DNA from: Chloracidobacterium sp. UBA3360 | GTDB lineage: Bacteria > Acidobacteriota > Blastocatellia > Pyrinomonadales > Pyrinomonadaceae | NCBI GenBank assembly: GCA_002360555.1 | Contig: DEQS01000087.1 | Span: 1-41,012, forward strand | Length of the DNA: 41,012 bases | Direction of reading: 5' to 3' | Shown: positions 15,725-24,562 of the stretch, one piece after another | Numbering within the stretch: the first letter of the stretch is position 1 | Layout of the letters: every line of letters begins with the position of its first letter | The notes under the pieces: model-generated | Database searches by the model: none | What the model saw: the letters and a program-made list of their open reading frames with translations, nothing else | What the model was told of the DNA's origin: nothing | Translations under genes and position numbers: made by a program

Positions 15725-17098
15725 ATGAAAAAACTGCTCATATTTGTCCTGATCGTGATGCTTTGCTCGATAGTTGCCATTTCGGCACAATCTGATGCCG
15801 ATCTGCGGCTTGTTACGGAAAAAGATAAAGCCAGTCGTGACGCGAACGGGAAACTAATTAGCCTGCCCGCCGTCGAACATGTTTCACGTGGGTTTACATA
15901 CATGGAAAACCGCCATTTCCCTGAGGCCCGCGAGCATTTTCACAAGATTTTAGACATTTACCCGACCGATCCGTTGATCCAACGTGCGCTTTTTGGTATG
16001 GGACGGGCGTTGATGTGGGAACGGCAATACGCAAAAGCGATCCCCTATTTCGACCGCGTAGCACGCGAGTTTCCCGCTAGTAAAGACGGTCGTGAGGGGC
16101 TTTATTTTCAGGCTTCGTGCGGGGTCCGCGTTGGTCGAAATGCCGAGGCCGCTAGGCTTTGGCAACAGTACACCGTGATGTACCCGCAAGGCGAGAGGAT
16201 AGACGGTTCGTATGTAAACGCCATCGACGCAATGCGCGAGGCGGGTCTTGATGTAGAAGCTGTGGCTTGGGTGGAAAAGATACGAGAACGTTTTCGTGGC
16301 CAGCCGACCGAGACGAACGCTTTGCAGGCTCGACTTCGGATGGAGATCAATCGTGGCAAATGGTCAGATGCCGAAGCGACCGCCGCGCTGATGCAGGCCC
16401 AAGCAAAATTTACCGGCTCGATGACGAGTCTTGATGAAGTCAAATATCTCCGAGCCTTAGCTCTCGACAAGCAAAAGAAAAAGATCGAAGCGATCGAAAT
16501 GTATTCATCCATCGCTGATACAGGAGCCTCGTACTATGGTAGCTTAGCCTCGGACAGGCTCGCGTCGCTCACTAGCGGCGTCAGGCGGACAGCTACAACG
16601 ACGCGTCGAAGCGACGATTACCCCGCCGCATATCGCGAAGATGTTTTGCGCGAATCTAAAAAACGTAAGCTCGACCCGCGCTTCATAATGTCAATAATGA
16701 AAGTAGAAAGCTCTTTCCGTCCAGGCGTCAAATCGCCCTCGGCCGCCCGCGGATTGCTTCAGCTCGTTTACGATACAGCAGTCAAATATAACAAAAAGGC
16801 TGGTTACCCAAATCTGCAGCCCGATGATCTCTACACGCCAAGCATAAATATCGCTCTCGGCTGCGAATATATCGCTGATCTCAAATCACAGTTTGGCGGC
16901 CTTAACGAAGCGATCGCCGCCAGCTACAACGGTGGCGAAGACAATGCCGCCCGCTGGCTCAGCCACACCAACCCCAAAGACCCGGGCATTTTTGCTTCCG
17001 AGGTCGGTTTCGCCGAGACAAAGAATTACGTATTTAAGGTGATGACGTACTACCGCGTCTACCGCGATCTGTATGATGAAAATTTGGTGAGGAGATAG
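15725..17098 (+). CDS. Soluble-type lytic transglycosylase with TPR-like repeats
   Basis: A 457-residue exported enzyme. Residues 1-22 form a signal peptide (MKKLLIFVLIVMLCSIVAISAQ). A helical region with TPR-like repeats covers about 50-270 (for example YMENRHFPEAREHFHKILDI). The SLT domain follows from about 305: motif I holds the catalytic Glu in KVESSF, motif II is ARGLLQLVYDTA, and motif III is AASYNGGEDNAARWL. Such enzymes cleave peptidoglycan glycan strands to 1,6-anhydro products. The order signal-TPR-SLT resembles Slt70. It converges on an unknown exported protein gene with a 6-nt gap and no visible terminator. Confidence 0.93.
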   Translation: MKKLLIFVLIVMLCSIVAISAQSDADLRLVTEKDKASRDANGKLISLPAVEHVSRGFTYMENRHFPEAREHFHKILDIYPTDPLIQRALFGMGRALMWERQYAKAIPYFDRVAREFPASKDGREGLYFQASCGVRVGRNAEAARLWQQYTVMYPQGERIDGSYVNAIDAMREAGLDVEAVAWVEKIRERFRGQPTETNALQARLRMEINRGKWSDAEATAALMQAQAKFTGSMTSLDEVKYLRALALDKQKKKIEAIEMYSSIADTGASYYGSLASDRLASLTSGVRRTATTTRRSDDYPAAYREDVLRESKKRKLDPRFIMSIMKVESSFRPGVKSPSAARGLLQLVYDTAVKYNKKAGYPNLQPDDLYTPSINIALGCEYIADLKSQFGGLNEAIAASYNGGEDNAARWLSHTNPKDPGIFASEVGFAETKNYVFKVMTYYRVYRDLYDENLVRR

Positions 17099-17104
17099 TC
17101 ACGG

Positions 17105-17863
17105 CTAGTTAGCTTTACGTGGAAGTTGAAATACAAACGTGGTGTTGTCGACCTCAAATGCGAACACGACAAACTCAGCCTTTTTAACACGCCGGAAATA
17201 TACGACACCTTTGACCGAATCGTTAGGCATTATTGATTTTGCGGTCAAGGCGGTGTTGCGGATGCGTCGCTGTTCACTAGTAGTGCTTGCCATTCGGATC
17301 TCGCCGCGTCGTTGTGCTTCCTCCTGCGCAGCTTTATCGGGGACGACCACAACCCTCTTAACACGCGAACCATCCGGAAGCCTGACATCACGAATCTCGC
17401 CCGTCTTTTGATTTTCTGCGATGAAAGTATCGAGGGAATCATCCAATTTTCTGCCAGATGTCATCCCTCTCACAATATCGCGTGACGGTATTGAGGTTTC
17501 AGCAACCAGTGGCCGCTCGCCCTTGTACGCTCCGGTCTTAGTGGCAAAGTGGGCTGCTCCCCAAAGGTCAGAGTCGAACATCAGCGGCTCTTTGCCGGTG
17601 TTGGCGATCTTTGCGGCGACGAGAATATAATCGTCCTCTTCCAGAAACGCGACGGAAAGGGTGACGTCGTTATGATTGATAACATTGACGTTACCGCGTT
17701 CGGTGTGGATCGCACTGCAAGAGATACGATCACCGGCGGGTATCAAACGGCTTTTATGTCCGCAATTCTTATCACCGTTGTAAAAGATCACCTTACGCGC
17801 AGTCTGGGCACCGGCGGTTAGCACCGCGAACGAGAGTACCAGAACAATACCGAGGATCTTCAT
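17105..17863 (-). CDS. Exported hypothetical protein
   Basis: A 252-residue protein from ATG 17863, chosen because it gives a clean signal peptide (MKILGIVLVLSFAVLTAGAQ); the frame stays open to an earlier ATG at 17896. The mature part is mainly predicted beta with one helical charged stretch (DKAAQEEAQRRGEIRMAS). A sequence on cellular differences (DDYILVAAKIANTGKEPLMF) resembles immunoglobulin-like folds that react to ligand or conserve metal sites, but no catalytic motif is seen. I do not recognise the family. The ilvA gene ends 79 nt upstream on the same strand. Confidence 0.68.
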   Translation of the reverse strand: MKILGIVLVLSFAVLTAGAQTARKVIFYNGDKNCGHKSRLIPAGDRISCSAIHTERGNVNVINHNDVTLSVAFLEEDDYILVAAKIANTGKEPLMFDSDLWGAAHFATKTGAYKGERPLVAETSIPSRDIVRGMTSGRKLDDSLDTFIAENQKTGEIRDVRLPDGSRVKRVVVVPDKAAQEEAQRRGEIRMASTTSEQRRIRNTALTAKSIMPNDSVKGVVYFRRVKKAEFVVFAFEVDNTTFVFQLPRKAN

Positions 17864-17941
17864 AACTGTCCGCCAGATCTTCTTACGATAAGCCAAAATA
17901 TATTAATGTTTTTACGCTCATATTGAATCCGTGTCAACGGC

Positions 17942-19174
17942 CTATTCCTCCCAATCGCCTTGTCCTTCGCGCTCGACCTGATAGCCAGCCGCTTCCAGGT
18001 GCTTTTGCACTTCGCGGCCATGTTCGTTGTCGCGAACTTCGAGAAGCATTTCGATACCTACACGCCCCAGCGGGGCAAGCCACATAGCGCGTCGGTGAAA
18101 GACCTCGATAACGTTGGCATGGCTCTCTGCCACATGGTTTAGCAGCGCGGCAAGCATTCCAGGCCGATCGAGTACGAGCAACTTGAGCATGATGTAACGG
18201 CCTTGGTGAACCAGAACTTGTTCAAGAACTCGTGCAAGAAGATTGGCGTCGATATTGCCGCCGCAGAGCACCGCACATACCGTATCGTCGGAACGAATTG
18301 GCACTTTATTCGCCAATAATGCCGCAAGCCCTGCTCCGCCAGCCCCCTCAACGACAAGACGATTATTCTGCACACAGAAAAATATAGCCTTCGCAATTTC
18401 TTCCTCACTTACCTCGACAACCTCGTCGACGAGATCCTGAATAATCGGGAATGTGATTTCGCCGGGACTCTTCACCGCGATCCCGTCGGCTATCGTCTGC
18501 CCCGGTTCAGCGTACACCGGACGCCCTGCGTTTAATGAAGGATTGACCCATGCAACGTTCTCGGCCTGAACACCAATAATGCGGGCGTGCGGTTTGAGAG
18601 CCTTGACCGCGATGGCAATGCCTGAGATAAGGCCGCCGCCACCGATCGGCACGACGACGGCTGAAAGATCAGGCAAGGCCTCAACCATTTCAACGCCGAT
18701 AGTTCCCTGTCCGGCAATGATCCTTTCATCGTCAAAAGCATGGACATACGTGTAGCCTTCTTTTACCTGCAACTCACGCGAATAAGCAACCGCCTCGTCA
18801 AACGTCGCGCCGTGCAGCACTACTTCCCCGCCAAAACTAAGGGTCGCGTTGATCTTTGTGAGCGGTGCTATCTCAGGCAGAACGATAACGGATCGAATTC
18901 CATTGAGCGTCGCCGCAAGGGCGACGCCTTGGGCGTGATTACCGGCCGAAGCCGTTACGACTCCGCGCTTTTTTTCTTCATCAGAAAGCAGCGAGATCTT
19001 ATTATAAGCACCACGTATCTTAAAAGAGCCGCCCTTTTGTAAGCATTCGGCCTTGAGGTGAGCACTCGCCCCGACCTCACGCGACAGACGGGCGTCAGCG
19101 ATCATCGGCGTTGGGATGATAATACCGTCGAGACGTTCGCGGGCGGCTTCGATATCAGATAGTTTGACTGTCAT
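17942..19174 (-). CDS. ilvA: Threonine ammonia-lyase (threonine dehydratase)
   Basis: A 410-residue PLP enzyme that deaminates threonine to 2-oxobutanoate, the entry to isoleucine synthesis or to threonine breakdown. Motifs: GGSFKIRGAYNKI (Schiff-base Lys), ASAGNHAQGVALAA, the phosphate-binding PIGGGGLISGIA, and a C-terminal ACT domain (LLVLDRPGMLAALLNHVAES onward). The single ACT domain and size fit the IlvA/TdcB short type, which is usually allosterically regulated. The start MTVKLSDIEAARERL is chosen over an upstream ATG at 19222 because a strong extended -10 box (19185-19190) lies inside the longer frame. With tdh-kbl in the same window, this is the second threonine-consuming route. Confidence 0.94.
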   Translation of the reverse strand: MTVKLSDIEAARERLDGIIIPTPMIADARLSREVGASAHLKAECLQKGGSFKIRGAYNKISLLSDEEKKRGVVTASAGNHAQGVALAATLNGIRSVIVLPEIAPLTKINATLSFGGEVVLHGATFDEAVAYSRELQVKEGYTYVHAFDDERIIAGQGTIGVEMVEALPDLSAVVVPIGGGGLISGIAIAVKALKPHARIIGVQAENVAWVNPSLNAGRPVYAEPGQTIADGIAVKSPGEITFPIIQDLVDEVVEVSEEEIAKAIFFCVQNNRLVVEGAGGAGLAALLANKVPIRSDDTVCAVLCGGNIDANLLARVLEQVLVHQGRYIMLKLLVLDRPGMLAALLNHVAESHANVIEVFHRRAMWLAPLGRVGIEMLLEVRDNEHGREVQKHLEAAGYQVEREGQGDWEE

Positions 19175-19184
19175 ACTTGAGCGA

Positions 19185-19192
19185 ATTATAGC
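19185..19192 (-). promoter_or_regulatory. Extended -10 promoter of ilvA, near the start codon
   Basis: On the minus strand TGC-TATAAT reads as an extended -10 (TATAAT complement at 19185-19190, TG just upstream). The ATG at 19174 lies 10 nt beyond it, so the message should have only a few leader bases. No good -35 box is seen. Confidence 0.55.
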
Positions 19193-19244
19193 AAAGATGT
19201 CGGAAATGAGATATATTTGCAATGAATGAAATCACGGAGGACTT

Positions 19245-20261
19245 ATGCCTGAAGCTATTGGTCTGGGAGCGATATTTCTCGCTTTTTTAGGAATTGCATT
19301 GCTTGTCATTGCGTACAAGACGATCAAGATCGTACCGCAATCGAGCGTTTTATTGATCGAGCGCCTAGGGCGCTTTCATCGCGTCGCGGCAAGCGGCTTG
19401 AATATCATCGTGCCTTTTTTTGAAGCTCCGCGAGCGGTCTATTGGACCAATGTGCGGCCGGGAACGACATTCATAGATTCACGAGAGCAATTCATCGACC
19501 TGCCACCGCAATCCGTCATTTCTCGTGACAACGTGATGATGGGCGTCGATTCGGTCGTTTATTGGCAGATCACCGACCCGATCAAGGCAACGTACGAAGT
19601 CAACGATCTCGTTGGTTCCATAGTGCAGTTGACGTTTACAGGTATGAGATCCGTGATCGGTAAGCTCGACCTCGACCACACGCTTTCGAGCCGCGACCAG
19701 ATAAACAACGAGCTCCGCATGATCCTCGACGAGGCCACTGATAAATGGGGCGTCAAGGTTACACGCGTTGACATCAAGAACATCACCCCGCCAGAAGACG
19801 TTCGGATCACGATGGAAAAACAGATGACCGCTGAGCGCAATCGCCGTGCATTGATCCTGCAGGCCGAGGGCGACAAACAGGCCGCCATCACCCGTGCCGA
19901 AGGCGAAAAGCAAGCTGCGGTTACCAGATCAGAAGGTAATAAGCAGTCAGCCATTCTCGACGCAGAGGGTGCTTCGCAGGCACGGATGATCGTGGCTAAC
20001 GCCGAGGGTGAAGCAATTGCTCGAATCGCGGCCTCGATCGGCGATCGTGGCCAAACGGCCCAGTATCTGATCACCCAAAGATACGTCGATTCGATGCGTG
20101 ACATGGCTCGGACGCAAAACTCAAAGGTGATTTTTATGCCGATGGAAACGAGCGGAGTACTGGCAAGCATAGGTGCGTTCAAGGAAGTCTTTGCCGCAAC
20201 CGGTGAGACGCCGGACGAGCTGCCAAAAACACCGCGTTCGCCAAAAGAATTAGAGAAATAG
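19245..20261 (+). CDS. SPFH/band-7 membrane protein (QmcA/stomatin-like)
   Basis: A 338-residue membrane-anchored scaffold protein. A single N-terminal membrane segment (about 5-25) is followed by the SPFH domain (about 27-190: VPQSSVLLIERLGRFHRV, then DNVMMGVDSVVYWQITDP). A long Ala/Glu-rich coiled coil (about 190-270) contains repeats of the type EGDKQAAITRAEGEKQAAV, and a short tail ends in PKTPRSPKELEK. Family members form ring-like oligomers in membrane microdomains and often partner with proteases or NfeD proteins; no NfeD gene is adjacent. GGAGG 8-9 nt before the ATG is a strong ribosome-binding site. The glutathione peroxidase gene follows after 11 nt. Confidence 0.92.
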   Translation: MPEAIGLGAIFLAFLGIALLVIAYKTIKIVPQSSVLLIERLGRFHRVAASGLNIIVPFFEAPRAVYWTNVRPGTTFIDSREQFIDLPPQSVISRDNVMMGVDSVVYWQITDPIKATYEVNDLVGSIVQLTFTGMRSVIGKLDLDHTLSSRDQINNELRMILDEATDKWGVKVTRVDIKNITPPEDVRITMEKQMTAERNRRALILQAEGDKQAAITRAEGEKQAAVTRSEGNKQSAILDAEGASQARMIVANAEGEAIARIAASIGDRGQTAQYLITQRYVDSMRDMARTQNSKVIFMPMETSGVLASIGAFKEVFAATGETPDELPKTPRSPKELEK

Positions 20262-20272
20262 GAGTTAATAAA

Positions 20273-20866
20273 ATGTTAAAGATCGCTGTTTTATTTGGAA
20301 CATTCGCCTTAGCAGTGCTTGGTGTCGGGGCGTTTATTCACCATCACGGGACCTTGACCGAGGCTGCGTCAGGCAAAAACGTGCTTGATTTTAAGATGCG
20401 TGACATCGACGGCAAAGACGTCAAACTCAAGAAGTATAAAGGACAAGTGCTGCTCGTTGTGAACGTTGCGAGCAAGTGTGGTTATACGCCGCAATACGAG
20501 GCTCTACAGGCGACGTATCTGAAATACAAAGATCAGGGTTTTACAACCCTCGCGTTCCCAGCGAATAATTTTGGTGGACAAGAGCCGGGCACGGCGACCG
20601 AGATCAAAGAATTTTGCGAGTCAAAATACAAGGTCACGTTCCCGATGTTTGCCAAGATATCGGTCAAGGGCGACGATCAGGATCCGCTTTATGCTTTTCT
20701 GACAAAGCCTGAGACCAATCCGCAGTTTGCAGGGGACATCAAGTGGAATTTCAGCAAGTTCCTTGTCGACCGTAAGGGCAATGTCGTTGCCCGCTTTGAG
20801 CCAAAGGTCAAACCCGACAGCCCCGAGGTAACGGCGGCTATCGAGAAATATTTGGCGATCAAATAG
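20273..20866 (+). CDS. Glutathione peroxidase family thiol peroxidase, exported
   Basis: A 197-residue peroxidase. The N-terminal hydrophobic segment (about 1-22) is a signal peptide or anchor, pointing to a periplasmic or membrane-bound form. Family motifs are NVASKCGYTPQY (peroxidatic Cys, not selenocysteine), FPANNFGGQEPGT (catalytic Gln) and KWNFSKFLV (catalytic Trp). Bacterial Cys enzymes usually draw electrons from thioredoxin rather than glutathione, and a resolving Cys is plausible in the EFCESKYKV stretch. AGGAG 7-8 nt before the ATG is a good ribosome-binding site. It lies 11 nt after the SPFH gene; a paired-hairpin element follows. Confidence 0.93.
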   Translation: MLKIAVLFGTFALAVLGVGAFIHHHGTLTEAASGKNVLDFKMRDIDGKDVKLKKYKGQVLLVVNVASKCGYTPQYEALQATYLKYKDQGFTTLAFPANNFGGQEPGTATEIKEFCESKYKVTFPMFAKISVKGDDQDPLYAFLTKPETNPQFAGDIKWNFSKFLVDRKGNVVARFEPKVKPDSPEVTAAIEKYLAIK

Positions 20867-20879
20867 ATCTTCTCGTTTT

Positions 20880-20937
20880 GAGTCCCGCCTTGAGGCGGCC
20901 CTTCGCACTTAGAGAGGCCGGCAAAAGCCGGGACTCC
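20880..20937. repeat. Paired-hairpin palindromic element, copy 2
   Basis: Outer arms GAGTC (20880-20884) and GACTC (20932-20936) enclose two perfect hairpins, CCGCC-TTGA-GGCGG (20885-20898) and CCGGC-AAAA-GCCGG (20918-20931). It lies in the gap between the peroxidase and mltG genes, 18 nt before the mltG ATG. Confidence 0.78.
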
Positions 20938-20954
20938 GAGCGCTTGTGATACTA

Positions 20955-22037
20955 ATGAAAAAGCTTCTATATATTATTTTTCTATTGCTTTTTGTTGCGG
21001 TGGTCGCCGTGTGTGGAGCGTCGTACTGGATCTATCGCTCGGTCAACACTCAACGTGAACACACCAAGTCCAACGAATATATCAAGATCGAAAAAGGCTC
21101 GACTCCTCCTCAGATCATTTCGAAACTCGCCACTGAGGGAATTATCGCGAACGAAACGGCAACATTGGCTTATCTGCGTTTTCTTGGCGACGGCAGCAAG
21201 TTGCAAGCCGGTGAGTTTCAATTCCCTTCGCCGGTTTCGACGCTGCAGGTGTTGAAGATACTTGAGAAAGGCGAGGACCGAACGATCAAGCTAACGATAC
21301 CTGAAGGCTTTACGCGGTTTGATATCGCTAAGCGTATCGCCGAAAAATTCCCTCAAAATCCGCCGATGGACGATAAAGCGATACTCGCACTGATGGACGA
21401 CGTCACACTCATCCGCGACATCTCCCCGACAGCGACAAATCTTGAGGGTTACATGTATCCGAGTACATATAATGTCCCGCGCGGGGCAACCGCACAGGAG
21501 ATCATTAAACTGACGGTCGATCAGTTTCGCAAATTCTGGAAACCGGAATGGACCCAGCAGGCAAAGTCGCTCGGCCAAAGCCCACAAGAGATCGTAACCA
21601 TTGCCTCACTCATTGAAACCGAGACCGCCGTAGAAGCTGAACGGCCCATCGTCGCAGGCATAATCAACAATCGCTTGGCTAAGAATATCCCACTCGGGAT
21701 CGACCAGACCAACGTGTATATCGCCAAGATGCTTGGCAAATGGGATGGTACGATCCACAAGAGCGACCTTGAAGTCGATTCGCCTTATAACACGCGTATC
21801 AAGACGGGCATCCCTCCTGGGCCGATCTCGTCCGTCAGCGAAAGCTCGATCAAGGCGGCTCTTAATCCTCAGCAAAACGATTACATTTTCTATGTCCGCA
21901 ATGTCGATGCAAACGACGGCTCGCATTGGTTTTACGCCTCGGCAGCCGAGTTTGAAAAAGGCAAGGCAAAGTATCAAAAGTGGCTTGAGAAAGAGCGGCA
22001 AGAAAAGCGTTCGAGCGAGGCGAATTCTAATCAATGA
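20955..22037 (+). CDS. mltG: Endolytic transglycosylase MltG
   Basis: A 360-residue membrane enzyme that cuts nascent glycan strands and so sets the end of peptidoglycan polymerisation. One N-terminal membrane segment (MKKLLYIIFLLLFVAVVAV) is followed by a LysM-like region (about 45-100) and the YceG domain: ASLIETETAVEAERPIVAG holds the catalytic Glu, then GIDQTNVYI, SPYNTRIKTGIPPGPIS and a DGSHWFY stretch. An in-frame GTG at 20946 is an alternative start; neither has a Shine-Dalgarno sequence, because the palindromic element reaches to within 18 nt. The HAD gene overlaps the stop by 4 nt (ATGA). Confidence 0.94.
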   Translation: MKKLLYIIFLLLFVAVVAVCGASYWIYRSVNTQREHTKSNEYIKIEKGSTPPQIISKLATEGIIANETATLAYLRFLGDGSKLQAGEFQFPSPVSTLQVLKILEKGEDRTIKLTIPEGFTRFDIAKRIAEKFPQNPPMDDKAILALMDDVTLIRDISPTATNLEGYMYPSTYNVPRGATAQEIIKLTVDQFRKFWKPEWTQQAKSLGQSPQEIVTIASLIETETAVEAERPIVAGIINNRLAKNIPLGIDQTNVYIAKMLGKWDGTIHKSDLEVDSPYNTRIKTGIPPGPISSVSESSIKAALNPQQNDYIFYVRNVDANDGSHWFYASAAEFEKGKAKYQKWLEKERQEKRSSEANSNQ

Positions 22038-22897
22038 TAAGGTTACTCGCCCTCGACCTCGACGGCACAACGTTGAACTCAAAAGGCGAGATTCCTGACG
22101 CCAATCGCATTGCGATCCGTTCGGCTGAGCAGCGTGGAGTGCTTGTCACGATTGCCACAGGGCGTCGTTTTAGAGACGCACAGCCGCTTGGTATCGACCT
22201 CGGCCTAAACGCGCCGCTCATAACGCACAATGGAGCCCTGATCAAATACGCTGATTCGGAAGAGACGGTACATTGTTCCCTGTTATCGACTGCGACCAGT
22301 TTAGAGGCCGTTCGTGTCGGGAAAGATTTTGGCGGAGATGCGTTGGTAAGTGTCGACCCTAACGGGCGAGGGCTGTTGCTTTACGACCGGGTGTCGGATG
22401 ACAACCTGCCGCTAAAAAAATATCTGCGCTGGTCAGAGGATCTACACGGGGGCGAGGCCGGTCGATTAGGAGTTTCGCACGTTGAAGGTCTCGAAGAGAT
22501 AATTCCCTATAACGAGATTGTTCATATTTCATTTTCGGGCACCTGTGACGCGATGAGTGCGATGATGTCGGTGCTTGGTCGTGAGCTTGGCAACACTGTC
22601 ACGATCCTCCCGACGATCTATCCGCAATGGGATTTTACTCTAATCGACATCCTACCGCCAGACGCGTCTAAGGGTCATGGTGTAGCAAAATTAGCCGAGT
22701 TGAATGGCCTAGCGTCTGAGAATGTAATGGTGATGGGTGATAATTTTAACGATCTCGAAATGCTCGAATACGCGGGCACGCCGGTCGTAATGGGAAACGC
22801 CGCCCCCAAGTTGCTTGAGCGGCCCGAATTTTATACAACATTAAGTAATGACGAGAGCGGCGTTGCCGCAGCTATCGAACGATTTATTTTGAATTGA
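22034..22897 (+). CDS. Cof-type HAD-IIB phosphatase
   Basis: A 287-residue haloacid-dehalogenase phosphatase. Motif I is DLDGTTLNSKGE (Asp nucleophile and acid/base), motif II the TIATGRR region, motif III a Lys in GHGVAKLAELNGL, and motif IV GDNFNDLEMLEYAG. The type IIB cap lies between motifs II and III. Members act on sugar phosphates, FMN or other small phosphates; the substrate cannot be told from sequence. It overlaps mltG by 4 nt and precedes a cyclophilin by 12 nt, so it is translationally linked to the mltG cluster. Confidence 0.92.
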   Translation: MIRLLALDLDGTTLNSKGEIPDANRIAIRSAEQRGVLVTIATGRRFRDAQPLGIDLGLNAPLITHNGALIKYADSEETVHCSLLSTATSLEAVRVGKDFGGDALVSVDPNGRGLLLYDRVSDDNLPLKKYLRWSEDLHGGEAGRLGVSHVEGLEEIIPYNEIVHISFSGTCDAMSAMMSVLGRELGNTVTILPTIYPQWDFTLIDILPPDASKGHGVAKLAELNGLASENVMVMGDNFNDLEMLEYAGTPVVMGNAAPKLLERPEFYTTLSNDESGVAAAIERFILN

Positions 22898-22909
22898 GGA
22901 GAATAATTA

Positions 22910-23398
22910 GTGGGAAACAGAATTGCAGTTTTAGAAACAAACAAGGGTACGATTAAATTTGAGCTTTTGGAAGCAGATGCTCCGAAAACAACTGAGAACT
23001 TCCGTCTGTTGGCGGGTAAAAATTATTACGACGGCGTGATCTTTCACCGCGTGATACCTAATTTTATGATCCAGGGCGGCGATCCGTTGGGTGAAGGATA
23101 TGGTGGCGAATCGGCGTGGGGCGGTAAATTTGACGACGAGATCGATCGCGGCAGCGAGCTTTACGCGGGCATCTACGACAAAGGTACCGTCGCTATGGCA
23201 AACTCAGGGCCGAACACCAATGGTTCGCAGTTTTTCATTATGCACATCGATTATCCTCTGCCGCCGAGCTACACAAAATTTGGCAAACTGATCGAGGGCC
23301 ACGACGTCGTCGATGTGATCGCCAATGTGCCGAGAAGCGGCAACGATAAGCCGCACGACCCCGTCGTAATGAACAAAGTCTATATCGAAGAAGTTTAA
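22910..23398 (+). CDS. ppiB: Peptidyl-prolyl cis-trans isomerase, cyclophilin type
   Basis: A 162-residue cytoplasmic cyclophilin that speeds proline isomerisation in folding proteins. Motifs: FHRVIPNFMIQGGDP (catalytic Arg), GTVAMANSGPNTNGSQFFI, and the FGKLIEGHDVVD end region. Translation starts at GTG (22910), supported by GAGGAG 7-8 nt upstream. The stop overlaps the next gene in TAATG. A second cyclophilin, a lipoprotein, lies one gene downstream. Confidence 0.94.
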   Translation: MGNRIAVLETNKGTIKFELLEADAPKTTENFRLLAGKNYYDGVIFHRVIPNFMIQGGDPLGEGYGGESAWGGKFDDEIDRGSELYAGIYDKGTVAMANSGPNTNGSQFFIMHIDYPLPPSYTKFGKLIEGHDVVDVIANVPRSGNDKPHDPVVMNKVYIEEV

Positions 23399-23847
23399 TG
23401 CGTGCCGTCGTCCAACGCGTCTCGCGAGCGTCCGTTACGGTTGACGGTGAGATCATCGGCGAGATAGAACGCGGCCTATTAGTTTTGCTGGGTGTGACCC
23501 ACGCGGACGAACAACGTGATGCCGACTATCTCGTCGATAAGATCGTTAACTTACGGATATTTGACGACGCCGACGGCAAGATGAATCTGTCGCTTACCGA
23601 CACACAAGGCGGTATGCTTGTCGTATCGCAATTTACGCTTTACGGCGATACTCGCGTCGGAAGACGACCGTCATTCATCTCTGCAGCACCCGGCAACGAG
23701 GCTAATGGGCTTTATGAGTATTTTGTTGATAAGACAAAAGCTATAGTAGCTAATGTGGCGACCGGTAAGTTTGGTGCGATGATGAATGTCGAACTTTTGA
23801 ATGACGGCCCCGTCACGATTATTTTAGACAGTGAAAAGACCATTTAG
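23398..23847 (+). CDS. dtd: D-aminoacyl-tRNA deacylase
   Basis: A 149-residue enzyme that hydrolyses D-amino acids (and Gly) wrongly attached to tRNAs. Family motifs are MRAVVQRVSRASVTVDG, the active-site SQFTLYGD near 78-85, and NVELLNDGPVTIILDS, with the cross-subunit Gly-Pro-like element in the NDGPVT stretch. Length matches the family. The start ATG overlaps the preceding stop codon (TAATG), so translational coupling is likely. Confidence 0.96.
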   Translation: MRAVVQRVSRASVTVDGEIIGEIERGLLVLLGVTHADEQRDADYLVDKIVNLRIFDDADGKMNLSLTDTQGGMLVVSQFTLYGDTRVGRRPSFISAAPGNEANGLYEYFVDKTKAIVANVATGKFGAMMNVELLNDGPVTIILDSEKTI

Positions 23848-23848
23848 T

Positions 23849-24475
23849 ATGAAATATATTCTAGTTTTATTGATAACGCTCTCATCGTTTGTAGCCCTTT
23901 CATGCGGCGACAAAAAGGCGGCCAATACTAAATCGGGTGCAAATGCTGAGGTCAAGAAAGGCGTCACCCCCGTCGCTGACGCTGAGATCGCCGTAATAGA
24001 GATGGAAAACTCGGCGGCGTACGGCACCATCAAGATCGAACTTTATTCAAATATCGCACCTAAGATGGTTGCTAGATTTAAGGAGCTGGCAAAAGAGGGT
24101 GTTTATGATGGTGTGACTTGGCACCGTATTAACGATTCGGTGATCCAAAGCGGTGACCCGCTCTCAAAGAACGATAATCCCGCAGATGACGGGACAGGCA
24201 AATCGACCAAGCCAAATGTCGAAGCCGAGTTCTCTGATCTCAAATACGACGCCGGCATCGTCGGAGCGGCCCGCGGTCAGGATAATAACTCAGCCAATTC
24301 GCAGTTCTTTATTACTCTTAAACGGGAAACGGGTTTCGACAATCGCTACACCATCTTTGGCAAAGTTATCGAGGGGATGAATAATGTTCGCACTCTTTCA
24401 GGAGTTCAGCCAAAAGAGGGTGAGCGTCCGGTCGAACCGCTTCGTATAAAGCATATCTCGATCGTTCCGCGTTAG
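23849..24475 (+). CDS. Lipoprotein peptidyl-prolyl isomerase, cyclophilin type
   Basis: A 208-residue exported cyclophilin. The chosen ATG (23849) gives a lipoprotein signal, MKYILVLLITLSSFVALSC, with lipobox ALSC and Cys19 as the acylated residue. An upstream GTG at 23831 overlaps dtd and would add six residues. Cyclophilin motifs are TWHRINDSVIQSGDP (catalytic Arg), GIVGAARGQDNNSANSQFFI and FGKVIEGMNNV. It starts 2 nt after the dtd stop. The pair PpiB and this protein provide cytoplasmic and envelope cyclophilins from one operon. The tRNA-Arg gene follows after 5 nt. Confidence 0.92.
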   Translation: MKYILVLLITLSSFVALSCGDKKAANTKSGANAEVKKGVTPVADAEIAVIEMENSAAYGTIKIELYSNIAPKMVARFKELAKEGVYDGVTWHRINDSVIQSGDPLSKNDNPADDGTGKSTKPNVEAEFSDLKYDAGIVGAARGQDNNSANSQFFITLKRETGFDNRYTIFGKVIEGMNNVRTLSGVQPKEGERPVEPLRIKHISIVPR

Positions 24476-24480
24476 TTTTT

Positions 24481-24557
24481 GCTCGCGTAGCTCAGCTGGA
24501 TAGAGTGCTTCCCTCCGAAGGAAGAAGTCGTGGGTTCAAATCCCGCCGCGAGTACCA
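24481..24557 (+). tRNA. tRNA-Arg(CCG)
   Basis: A complete 77-nt cloverleaf. Acceptor arms GCTCGCG (24481-24487) and CGCGAGT (24547-24553) pair with a G1-U72 wobble. The anticodon stem CTTCC/GGAAG encloses CTCCGAA, giving CCG (arginine). The T-loop contains TTCAAAT and CCA is encoded. It starts 5 nt after the cyclophilin stop and may be cut from that transcript. Confidence 0.95.
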
Positions 24558-24562
24558 ATAAA

